Source: Acheta domesticus
Taxonomy: Eukaryota > Arthropoda > Insecta > Orthoptera > Gryllidae
Direction: 5' to 3'
Assembly: GCA_031308135.1 (NCBI GenBank)
Contig: JAHLJT010009419.1
Coordinates: 39,673,221-39,737,220, forward strand
Length of the DNA: 64,000 nt
Shown here: piece by piece, positions 25,001 through 35,164 of the stretch
How the letters are laid out: every line of letters begins with the position of its first letter
Position numbering within the stretch: position 1 is the stretch's first letter
Made by a program: the position numbers and the translations under genes
The notes under the pieces: generated by a model
Database searches by the model: none
Seen by the model: only the letters and a program-made list of their open reading frames with translations
What the model was told of the DNA's origin: nothing

Positions 25001-25738
25001 TAGTCGATCTCGTGAGCGGAAACGCAGACGCAGCCGTGATCGTGTGAAGGAGCCAGACATTGAAGAGATTGTTGACAGAGAGGACAGAGGCCGTGACAGA
25101 GATAGAGATCGTGACAGAGACAGGGATCGTGACAGGGATCGCAAACGTCGACGTTCACGGTCAAGGGATCGTGACCGTGATCGCAATGATCGTGGTGATC
25201 GTGACAGAGACCGAGAGCGGAAGAGGGAACGTAGGGAGAGGGATCGTGGTGAGAGAGGTGGAGGCAGTGCAGCTGTTGGAGCAAGTGCTGGGACTGGCAT
25301 GGAAAGAGGAGATAGGTGATTTTCCCAAATTTGCTTTATTCTTTGTAAAGTTGTTTTTACATTTCTTGCAACCATTATGACCATAAATACTGTTTTCAGA
25401 GAGGAGAAACGTAGGGAGCGTGAATTCAGGGAAAGATCAGAAGAGAAAGAAGTTCGTATTAAATTGGAACCTCCTGATGGTATGAATTCTTCACTTCATT
25501 GATTATTTGATGCTAATGAAACTTGTTGACTAGGTTATGTGAATGATTAATTTTATATATTAAAATTTCCTCGTTTTTTGTAGATTACCCTGATTATTCA
25601 TCACAGCAGTATGAGGAATCAAATTATGATGAAACTCAAGTTAAGTACGAAAGAGAAGATGACCAGTACCCAGAGGAAGGCCAGGGTGAGACGAACGGAC
25701 GAACATTTAACAATGATTATGAAGGTGAAGATTATTAG
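16090..25738 (+). CDS. snRNP-U1-70K: U1 small nuclear ribonucleoprotein 70 kDa (U1-70K)
   Basis: RNA-binding core protein of the U1 snRNP, which recognises 5' splice sites in the nucleus. The family contacts U1 snRNA stem-loop I through its RRM. Ten coding exons join in frame: 16090-16233, 16455-16572, 18542-18606, 21418-21480, 21560-21641, 24451-24552, 24643-24856, 25004-25315, 25400-25479 and 25584-25738. Every intron is GT-AG (79 to 2811 bases). The product is 444 aa, close to the roughly 440-aa family length. The N-terminus [20 protein letters not shown] is the conserved start. The RRM covers about residues 100-182, with RNP2 LFVARI at 104-109 and RNP1 RGYAFIEY at 143-150. The conserved [10 protein letters not shown] and [11 protein letters not shown] blocks follow. 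Residues about 215-370 are Arg-Asp/Arg-Ser/Arg-Glu repeats, and the tail is acidic and ends in GEDY. All key motifs are intact, so the gene looks functional. Confidence 0.97.
16711..17567. mobile_element. Tc1-like element with about 200-bp terminal inverted repeats
   Basis: Starts CAGTGCCAGTGAAAAGAATA after TA (16709-16710) and ends in the complement, AAAGAATA..CAGTGCC-like, before TA (17568-17569). The terminal inverted repeats run about 200 bases. Inner landmarks are GAGAGATTTTCTTTTATCGG on the left and CCGATAAAAGAAAATCTCTC on the right. The centre has no transposase. Long repeats, a CAGTGCC end and a TA duplication point to the Tc1 group. It lies in intron 2 of U1-70K (16573-18541), clear of both splice sites. 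Confidence 0.88.
18156..18397. mobile_element. 242-bp MITE in U1-70K intron 2
   Basis: The left end AAGGCGGCTTCACACATT and the reverse complement of the right end AAGGCGGTTCCATACATT match over at least 26 bases with a few changes, followed by GGTATTC against AGCATTC. The interior is less AT-rich than the intron and non-coding. The flanks TTA and TCA could be a decayed 3-bp duplication (PIF/Harbinger type), but this is not proven. Confidence 0.7.
18607..21417. other. U1-70K intron 3
   Basis: AT-rich intron sequence of 2.8 kb with a GTACGT donor and TTTGTAG acceptor. No gene or element boundaries recognised inside. A CA-rich stretch lies near 21130-21160. Confidence 0.6.
21642..24450. other. 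U1-70K intron 5
   Basis: A 2.8-kb intron (GTAAGT donor, CCATTCCAG acceptor) that interrupts the RRM just after RNP1. A CpG-richer patch at 23190-23345 stands out but has no proven ends or coding function. In vertebrates this gene is known for regulated cassette exons, but no candidate was identified here. Confidence 0.6.
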
Positions 25739-26195
25739 TACATGTAATTTACCTTTAGTGACAAGTTTCCTGAGATAGAAGAGCTTTTATCAAGCATTTT
25801 AATGTAGATCATCTTCTGTTACCTGCACCCAACTGGATTTTGTGTTTTAAAGATAAATAATTGGGTGACATTTCCGATTTTTTATGTTATTGATGTGATG
25901 GACTGTATGTTAATGGTTATTGTACATACGTACTTGTACAACACGTTTGACACGAGAGTATCAATTACATATTGAGAAGAGTTTTCTGATGTTAATACTC
26001 CCACTATTATTTTGTATGAATTCTTAATGCTCTAACAGGGATTTTTGTTCTCGGTGTCTTTTGGACTCTTGTGAATGGATAAATAATATTTAAAGCAGAG
26101 TTAAATACTTCAACTTTCTCGGTCATACTTTATCATCTCCGCTTGCATTCAATAGTTAATTGATTTCTAAGTACAGTTTTGTGTGTTGAATAGTC

Positions 26196-26201
26196 AATAA
26201 A
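26196..26201 (+). promoter_or_regulatory. Candidate polyadenylation signal of U1-70K
   Basis: First AATAAA hexamer after the stop codon (458 bases downstream) in TAGTCAATAAAAAGCAATA. Later AATAAA copies at about 27120 and 27420 lie inside a tandem repeat and are less likely. The cleavage site is not determined. Confidence 0.5.
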
Positions 26202-26680
26202 AAGCAATATCCAATCAACTTGCATAAACATTTCAAAAAATCTTTTTGGAAGACAAGCTAAGCTATGTTAATGACATAAGATCACATTGTATTAAATTCA
26301 AAAATCTTAATTGATATACATCACCCATTTCTTAAGATATGTAATTCTAAATTGTAGGAATTTTTTTTTTTTTTCTTTTCTTTCTTTGTCATCGGCTTTT
26401 AGTATTTCAAGATCCATGGTTTAGAAGCTTGAGAGCTTCTAGGGTTTGCAGTTGATTAAATAGAAACTATCTGCTTGTATTGATTTGATCCATGTCTGAA
26501 ATGTACTTGTGATTTTCATTTATGTAGTGCGCTATTCTTTGTTATTTTATCTAAATAGGACTATTTCTAATATATCAAATATAAGTAAATACTTTTTACA
26601 TAATTCTGAGCCTCCCCACAAATCATTAGAATAATGCACAAAGGTAAGTATGAAAAGCAAGTCTTAAAATGTAAATGTAC

Positions 26681-27535
26681 AATGTAAGACAATGCTAAAT
26701 TTCAACATTTCGTGTGTATGGTGTTATTTTGCCAATTTTTTTTTTTTTTGGAACACATCTCGCATCAAAGGCATCCTTGCAATTAATTGAGGCTGATGAC
26801 TTATAATATCCTAGACCATGGACTTACTGATAGTTTTTGTTCAATCATAAACATTTTAATGTAGGAAAGGCATTAAGATACTAATTTTAAAATGAGCAAA
26901 GATTTGTAAAGATGAATCCACTTTGGAATTACTTTTTATGAAGCTTTCATGTATTTAGGGAGTGTAAGACAAAGCTAATTTTCTGGATTTATATTTTATA
27001 TATTGTCATTATTTGACAGTCTCATTTTAAAGGCATGATTTTTGCAATGAAATGAGACCAACTAATAGTAATATCCTTCAAGCTCAAATTAGACCATGGC
27101 CTTTCTGATAGTTTGGTTGAATAAAAAATGTTTTATTAAAAGAAAGTCATTGAAATGCTAATTTTGAAATTCGTACACATTTGTAAATATTCTAATCCAT
27201 TGTATCATTTCCTTTTTTGTGAATTCTCGTAAATTTAAATAGACAATGTAAGGCAATGTTAATTGTCAACAATTCATAATCTTTCTTTAAAGCTGTTATT
27301 TTGCCTTTATTCAACACATTTCATATCAAAGGCACGCATTTTGCAGTAAAAGTACACTGTTAAATAGTAATGTTCTTCATGCTGGAATTAGACCATGAAC
27401 GTGCTGATTGTTTTGATTGAATAAAAAAGGTTTTAATGTAGGACAGTCATTAAGGTGATGATTTTCAAACAAATAAACATTTTCCTAAACTCTTGTAATA
27501 ATTTTTATGAAGCTTTTATTAATTTTAAATTTTTT
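26681..27535. repeat. Three degenerate tandem units of about 285 bp
   Basis: Unit starts at about 26681, 26961 and 27243 share AATGTAAGACAATGCTAAT-like sequence. Inside each unit are an AAAGGCA.G.(A/T)TTGCA block, a TAGACCATGNNCNTNCTGAT block (GACCATG at 26814, 27092 and 27391), a CATTAAGAT/GTCATTGA block and a TTTTATGAAGCTTT-like block in two units. Identity between units is perhaps 65-75 percent. The array lies just 3' of U1-70K and might be transcribed with a long 3' UTR. Confidence 0.75.
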
Positions 27536-28989
27536 GTTATTGTGACATAGACACCATGAAATTTTTGGTGCATGCTGGAGGAATCATCTAATAATAATAA
27601 TAATGAAAAGTTAATCTTCCCTTGTATTACATGTGGTATGTGGCTCTTTAATATTTTAGTCGCAGAATCTTCTTTGATCTGAAATTGACTGCATCACCAC
27701 ATTGAAGTTTGTTAACATTTGTCACTGGAAACATTCTTGAATTCTATCAAGATCATTGCCCACCACAATAAAACAGGGAGGGGAAGCAAAAATACTAAAA
27801 TAAAATTCTAATTAACACTATCTTAATCTAGCAAATTCATATTTTACCCAACCCCTTGTTTTCGTGGAAGTATTGTGTGCAGTGTTTCTTAGTACAAATC
27901 AGCCCAAATTTATTACCTGCTTGGCTAGCTCAGAGATGTTTAGGACACCTGTTTGGCACTTTGAAGGAATTGTGTTGTAGTTTGGAAGAAAACAAGTGGC
28001 TACTATAATAATACACAAAATTTAATGTTCCAAAACGAAAGAAAAAGGATAAAATTTGTGAATAAGAAGAATTTAGTTGAGCTCGTTAAAAGCAAATTGT
28101 ACATTAACTTAAAATCCACGATAACAAAATATGCCCAAGTGTAGCTTCACAATTAGCAGTAAAAATTCCTTAAAGAATCTTCGTTAACGAGTTCTTTCCA
28201 TTGAATTACGGAGCTTTGTGATCTTAAAAATACAAGCAGCAGCTCGTTGGAGAAAACGTCACAGATTTCCTTCACAAACAGTCTTCCATCTGAGACGTTC
28301 CTTCTTCTCGGGACCAATGACGGACCCAGGCAGCTGGTTGAAGGTCATTGCCGGCTGTAGAGGAAGTTCCCTGTGTGTCGGAGAAAGTGACTCATTCCGT
28401 CGCTCCTTAGGTAGTGGGTGCTTATGGCACAAGCCCCGAACACGATTGCAGTCTTTATGCACTTACGATAGTTCATTTGTCGAGTGTGGTAAGTTGCAAC
28501 AACTTATCTTTTTGTCTTTTTACAGAAAGTTCAATAGATGATCGTAACTGATAGTCATTAAAAATGTAAACTGCATTTCGGCTGAAATGATGTTGAGTGT
28601 TACTGTGCTCAAAACAATCAAATTTTCACAGATGGCGATAATGACTCCAAGGATCTGACTAAAATGTCTGGCCACCCATACTAAAAAAAGAACTTATACA
28701 ATATTGAAGACATGCAGAGATGCGACTCTGTGTCCTGCTGTGTATTACTCCTAGCCAACCCGAACAAAGTTCTTGACCAAGTCTAAAAATCAAAACCTTC
28801 ACTTCAACACCCCCTCCCCCTCCCCCTCCCCCCCTTATTTCAAAATTCTATGTAAGTCTACTTACTCCCTTGTTTTAGAACCAACCATCATGATTGGCTG
28901 AAACCTTATTTTAATTTTGATCCAATTTTAGTCCAATAGCCTCACATTTTGCGTTGGAAATTTCCATGCTATGTACTAGTCATCTGTAG
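27536..28989. other. Unassigned region downstream of U1-70K
   Basis: A less AT-rich island at 28210-28545 carries a 107-codon frame on plus and a 67-codon frame on minus. Neither shows a recognisable domain or splice context. A CCCCCT-rich run lies at 28808-28833. Confidence 0.3.
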
Positions 28990-29055
28990 CCACCTGAAGT
29001 ACATTTTTTTAAAAAATTTTCTCAATTTTTCGGTTTCTAATAGTAGAACTGAGAT
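28990..29055 (-). repeat. Repeat family A fragment, minus strand
   Basis: The reverse complement reads GTTCTACTATTAGAAACCGAAAAATTGAG. This is the block found before the 3' end of the plus copies near 1465, 3670 and 13470. Confidence 0.55.
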
Positions 29056-32000
29056 ATTACCTTCAGAATATTATACTGTGAGACTATTTTATTAGTGTGC
29101 CATGACAATGGAAAATTCTGCAAGGCTGACGGGCTCTCACTCGCCGGGGAACGGTGTGTTGAGCTCCCCCGCAAACACTGTGGAGGGGGGGGGTTCAAGG
29201 TCTCTTGCTTGCTTTCCAGGGGATACAATATGAATGTTTTATGAGAACATGTCATCATTGATATCTATGAATTCGAGAACAGAATATTGGTTCCTGAAGA
29301 CAATGGTATAGAACTAAAATATAATCATTTACGTTGGTTTGAACTACGTGAGCTTGGACATTACCATTCTGTGCTTTGCAGCTGGGTACAGCTAAATTTG
29401 TCTAGGGTGGCTGCTGGGATTTACGGGTAGAGGAGGAAGGTGAAAGTGGTGGGGAGGGAGCCAGGAGGCGGCTCTTGCTTGTGCCTTGCTCGTCTGTCCA
29501 TATCAAAAACATTGGTCTACATGCTAGTGAACGGTCTTGGAAATTAATTTGCGGTAGTGTCTTTGCTTGGTAATGGAGAAACACCAAATTCACAGGATGG
29601 CCTGGCTCTGTCCTCCTCATCCTTATGTTTTCCACTGTCAATGATACCCGTTTCCTCACTATCATAAGTAGTGTCACTAACACTGTCTTTACTATTATTC
29701 ACGTTGTTACCTGTAAAAATAATGATTTCTTGATATGGTGCATTAAATCATTGTGCAGCAAATCACACTCATTTAAACTATCGAGAGCAGATTCCACTTC
29801 CTTTCTCTTCTTCTCTTTATTAGGAGTAGAAAATGAACGTGATTCTCCCGATTGAATAGAAATTAAGTTCCTTATTAATTCTGCAAATAGATATTTTCGA
29901 AATACCCGAAGCAGCAATTACTGCCTTATGAACTGCTTTTATATTTTCAATACCTGCTTTCGCTTCTCTTCATAAATTGATATATGTACTACTTTGGCAA
30001 TGACTTCATGCGGCTGACTGTGAAGAACGTCCTTATGAAAGTTGCTCTGAACAGGACGCATTGCAATAATCACAACAAAATAATAAGCACTTATACAGAA
30101 CTTCATACAAATAGCTGTACTGTTAGAGAAATGTAACTGAAAACTGGCACTTTGCAGAGACGAATAGTCAGGGTCAGTGTTTACTCAAGTGGAGTAGGGC
30201 TGTCAACATGTCCGGGAAAGGGACGCGCTCCCCCCTAAAGTGATAAGTTTAAAGAATGGGCTCTTCCGGCAGCTTTGGGCCCTGATCTTCAGCAGCCGTG
30301 CTAAAATAATTTCACTGGTCGACAAAGTTTTCTTCACAATAAATCTGATTAGTGAAATCGTGCATTTTTCCATACTGAGTTCAGATATATACTCAGAATT
30401 TTTCTATGAGGCAAAGGTATTTTTTGTGACAGCTACTTTTTAAAATCTGATTTTTAACATTCTCTTTGACTTGTCGTAGGAACCTTTATTTTACATGTAG
30501 TGATTTTATTCAAGCTATATTTTAGGAAATTACATGTAATACCATGCTGAAACAATAACAGGCAATACTGTGCAGGTTCATTTATGTTTTGACATGCTCA
30601 GACCAGTTATTCTGGACTGATGATCTGTCAGTATTGAGGTGTCTGAGCTTGTTAGCACGAATTTTCTTCCTTTGTGTTTAGAAGTGTACTTTGTAAGCTA
30701 TGTTTTAGTGTTTTGTATTTTCATCATACCAAGAACTTGTGTAAATTATTCAGATAATTTCTGCTGTATTTGTGGTGAGCTGACTTAAATGACTAAGATG
30801 TGAAATTTAGCGCCACTTGGGAAAAAGTGTTCAAATATATGTTTTGTGTGTTAAGACCGTTGTCTTGATAGAAAAATGGTACACATCATATGCAATTTGC
30901 AATTCCTATGATTAAAGAGGGAATTGAAGGGTCATCTAAGCGTTTCCCTTGCAAAAGTGGGCATGTATGCCAATGTACATGATCGTACTCACAAAAGTAC
31001 ACATCGTGCACATCTGTACTGTACGGATGTGTACAAGAGCTTGCCACGATACACATTTTTGTGTACCAAATGTGAACATTGGCCCAAATGAATGTATGCT
31101 TGCATGTACTTGATGTGCTCACAACAGAATTGAAAAGGCATGTACACGATGTGCACAGTATGTAACGTTGCGGATCGATGAATTATTTCCCTTGAAAAAA
31201 GTTTTTGTGGAAGACTTCCACGATTCTCTCTGAAATTGTCATTAGCTGATCCCATGTGAAAATTTTGCACATTGGAATTCAATTAATTATATGTATTGGC
31301 CTGCGATGGATTACTTCAGTAGGTGATAACCTCATTGACCCAAACCAACCCAACCCAACCTAACTTATGTGAGTGTTCTCAAACAGCAGAAACCTTTTTC
31401 CCCGAACTTTCATTGCAACTTGAACATATGTTTCCACGTTCGGTGTGGTGACCACATCTCACCCACTGCCATTGCCAGTCCAGATCTGCCACTGCCAGTG
31501 GTTGATTTACTCTTTCATTCTGCTAAGTGTAGTTTTGAATGCGTATGAATATATTTCACTGAATTTGAGCATATATCAAAGGATCTGGAGAACACAGTCC
31601 TACACAGTTTCATGCTAAGTCCGTTGTAAGGTAAAATGGAACTCGAACATACAACTATTAGGAATCTATATCTGAAATTAATGTAATACTCTTGTCTGCC
31701 AAAATTTAATTCTATATTTACAGGAACACATTTTAAACCTGCAGGCCACACAGTTTTACATTTAAGTTTTGGACAAAATCTGGCAGAGGACTATAATTTC
31801 AAATCTTTCATTTCAATTTTTGTGCTCTCATTTACATAATGGTAACAGACACAATAATGACCTGATATTTATTTGAGAACCAAAATTCGTATTGACTTTA
31901 AATTACTATTAGCATTAACTATACATTTATGTGCTTTTAGTGTTTTATGTTAACATATAAATTGGTAATCTATCACCAATCATTGTCGATTAGTATGTAC

Positions 32001-33085
32001 TTTTTATTGAATGAAAATATGTTATTTCTGTGCAATATTTTTGCTATAATAAAAAATAACAAACACAAATGTAAACATAAATATAAAGGAATTCGATAAA
32101 GAAAGTATTTTTTTTTATCATTTATTAATTCAGTGCTTTTTTATAACTATAATAACAACTTTTCTTCACAGAACATTAAATAAATTATTATTACTAGAGA
32201 CGCAGGTCTACATGCAAAGCACTGCCCATCCCTACCAGATTTATTTATTGTAATTTCAAATGGAACATTTAATGGGAATTGTTGTTTGTTAAATTGTGAA
32301 ATCAGTAAGCATTATAGGTATTCTTGGTATTAATACAGAATGCTGTTTTCACAACCAGTTGGCATTTCACATTCGACAAAAAAATTATTTATTTCCTTCT
32401 TTGTCGCATACCATTGCACAACTTTTGCTCATCAAGATGTCTTTGTTGATGAGCAGTAACTCCTACATTTGCCTATAGCTTATTAAATAGTACTCCTGGT
32501 GTTTCAATAGAATTAAAAAATTCAACAGTAGAGTGCATGCATTGAACATTATGAAGAACAAGGTCTTTTGAAAAATATGTTTTAATTTCACCATATATCA
32601 GCATATGCATCATCTCTAAATTTACAGGATCTGTGCACTCATTTGTTGGAGTGAAAATTGCTTGATAGAAAAAACTGTTTAATCGGACTGTCTATATTCT
32701 TGACAATTGTACAAAAACCATGAGCAAATGAGATTCTTCCTTCACCATCATTTTGCACATTCCTTTTCCAGTATTTTACAAACAAATTGAAAATTTACCT
32801 CGTGCTAAATCATTATGGATATATACTCCCATATTTTCATTCATTTCTCAGGAGGAAATATTTCTTATAGCAGGCATTTATGTACTTCTGGCAACCTGAT
32901 GTTTCTATCAAAATATGAAAACATTTCAATTTAGAACAACACAATCAGGGAAGTAGCTTCATTTATGCTTTGTGTACTTCTGACGAGAAATAGTAGTTTA
33001 CCCTTCTATCGAAAAGATTATTAATGTCAAGAATAGCACTAAGCTGAATAATACTCACTCAGGTGATATTGTATTCTTTTTATCC
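29056..33085. other. Unassigned 4-kb region
   Basis: AT-rich sequence with scattered short frames and no recognisable protein. The stretch 30960-31170 is rich in GTACA/TGTAC strings and can fold locally, but has no element ends. Confidence 0.3.
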
Positions 33086-33089
33086 GAGG

Positions 33090-34180
33090 ATACAGGAAAA
33101 AATTAAGAGAATTTTCGAACATTTATCATGATCAACTTAAATCTTCAGTTCCAATTCATGAAATAATTCTTTCGTGGTTCACTTTGTTCAGTGGTTTCAG
33201 AAAGTTTTGTGTGTAGACTTGAAGAATCAATCCTACCTTCTGTTAAATTGTTATACTACAAAAGATATGTGGATGACCTGTGAATTATAGTTGGTAAAAA
33301 TTACACATTAAATTGCTCAATGTTTAATTCTTCGGATGAATCTATCCAATTCACTTTAGAAAAAAGTAATCAATCTATAAACTTCCTGAATATCAATATA
33401 AAACATGATAATGGAAAAGTATCAACAAATTGGTACAGAAAAACTAGTGTTGCTAATCGTATACTTCATTTTTTATCTAAACATCACATACAGCATAAGA
33501 GAGGCATTGTTTATGGCCTTGTAGATAGAGCAATAAAATTATTCCATCCCATCAGGAATGTCACATAAAAATAGTACATGATATATTAATGTTTTAAAAA
33601 ATCCTTATGAGTTTCTCAAAAACACACATAAAGAAGAGGAGAGCAATATGTGTAATGCGTAACATCATACCTGATCAACCCAATTTCTGAAACCTCAGAT
33701 GTAAACAAAAAACTATAGTTTTGTCATATGTACCTAGGATTACTACCAGAATCATAAAAAATTTAGAATAGTGCAATTTAAGTATAAATTCTAGTCATAT
33801 ATTAACAAACTAACTAACTTATTGGAAATGTTAAAGATGTTATTCCAGCTTCTGAAGTGGAAATTGTATACAGTATCCATTGCCGAGATTGTGACAAATC
33901 ATGTATTGGCCAAACAAAATGAAGAACAAAACAAAAAATGCACAAACGTAAAAATAACGTAAAGGAAATTCATAAAAGTTAAACACAATTTCAAAACAGA
34001 ATTCAGCATCCACATAAATTTAATTTTGAAAATTGTCAGTTTCAGACAGAGTCAAGAATACATGCCAGGTTAATTCCCCAAACGTTATTTATCAAAATCA
34101 ATAAAATAATAAATTCAAAACAAAGTGTTCTTATCACGTCATATGATCATATTTTGAATAAAATAAAAATCACAATTAAA
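33090..34180 (+). pseudogene. Decayed Penelope-like element (RT plus GIY-YIG)
   Basis: Conceptual translation in shifting plus frames gives a reverse transcriptase tail followed by a nuclease. The YVDD catalytic box lies at 33266-33277, followed at once by a stop codon. An open stretch at 33320-33568 has the IQFTLEKSNQSINFLNINI block and WYRK, typical of Penelope-like polymerases after the catalytic box. Downstream, 33866-33919 encodes VYSIHCRDCDKSCIGQTK, the GIY-YIG nuclease start with the CCHH-like Cys pairs seen in these elements. The palm N-terminus and the rest of the nuclease are broken by stops and frameshifts. Order and motifs make the class secure. The ends are approximate. Confidence 0.8.
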
Positions 34181-34845
34181 AAACAACAACATAAGATGAG
34201 TCTCTGTCCATAATTTTATTTTATTTGCATGTGTTGCTGGTAATTTTATCATTAATGGATATTGTTATTTGTAAATTGATTTTTCATTGATTACAGAACC
34301 TATGCATGAAGATAATATTTTTTTATAGTTTTCAGTATCTTATGTTTTAAGACAATCAGTAGTACTGTTTAACATGCAATCAGTAAATTGCATTTAATGT
34401 AATTCCAATTATTGAAATACCTTGTTTTTATTGGAAGCACAGCGTTTCAAACTAATTGTTCGCAACTTCAGGTACATATATGTATGTATTTTGTAACGCT
34501 AATTCTATAGATTTTATTTGCACACTTTTCTAACAAAATTTTATTATCTGCTATAAGTTAAAAAAAATCACACAAATGCAATCATATTTTCTCTAAGTCA
34601 ATATATACATAATTTTCAAAATTGACCAAATCACTGCCTGTGAACTGGTGGAATTACCTTCATAATGTAGAATTATCTTCATAATGTAGTCAATATGTAA
34701 ACACCAATAATTTGAATACTACACTGTATATAGTTTTCCTTTCTTTCACATCAATAATCAGATTATGACCACTCGACACGGAGAAGGTGATCCTAGTTTT
34801 TTGGTTTTCTAGTCTCTGAAACAATAAATATATTATTATTATGTG
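34181..34845. other. Unassigned spacer
   Basis: AT-rich, possibly the remaining 3' part of the Penelope-like element. Nothing firm. Confidence 0.3.
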
Positions 34846-35164
34846 TATATTAAATATGGGAGCTGCGGTGGCTCAGTGGCAGGGCACTGTCTTCCTGATC
34901 TGAAGGACCCAGGTTCGAATCCTGGCGTAGGCTGGGATTTCTATCTGGTGCTTTCCCTTCAAGGTGGCTCTGGGGCCCCCTCAGCCTCCTTTCCAAGTGA
35001 GTACCAGGATCCTTGTGTTGTGCGTTGTGCTAGCCACACAACCTCCTCCTTGTGCCGATGGTGATGGAAAGGTGGAGCCCTGCCCTCTCCTCCGCTTAGG
35101 CCACATCGGCCCCAGGCCTGTGTGCAATGCACAGGGGATACCTTTACCTTCATATATTAAATAT
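34846..35164 (+). mobile_element. tRNA-derived SINE with perfect 12-bp target duplication
   Basis: The SINE body spans 34858-35152. The 5' part carries RNA polymerase III promoter boxes in tRNA spacing: TGGCTCAGTGG (A box, about 34869) and GGTTCGAATCC (B box, about 34912). It is flanked by an identical 12-mer TATATTAAATAT at 34846-34857 and 35153-35164. The tail after the tRNA-like head is unrelated to tRNA and ends GGGATACCTTTACCTTCA. A perfect duplication implies recent insertion. It is not a functional tRNA gene, because no acceptor stem closes the head. Confidence 0.93.

Noticed and set aside
24584..25384. 266-codon minus-strand open frame, Arg/Ser-rich
   Set aside because: It is the antisense shadow of the Arg-Asp/Arg-Ser repeats in U1-70K exons 7 and 8; the plus strand has matching splice sites and a conserved protein.
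28218..28541. 107-codon plus frame and 67-codon minus frame in a less AT-rich island
   Set aside because: No recognisable domain, no splice or promoter context, and both strands are open, so no gene is called.
31330..31375. AACCCAACC/CCTAACTT-like string resembling an interstitial insect telomere repeat
   Set aside because: Only one CCTAA unit is present; the rest does not keep the TTAGG period.
34858..34935. tRNA gene
   Set aside because: A and B boxes are present but the acceptor stem does not close, and the unit is bounded by a 12-bp target duplication, so it is a SINE head.
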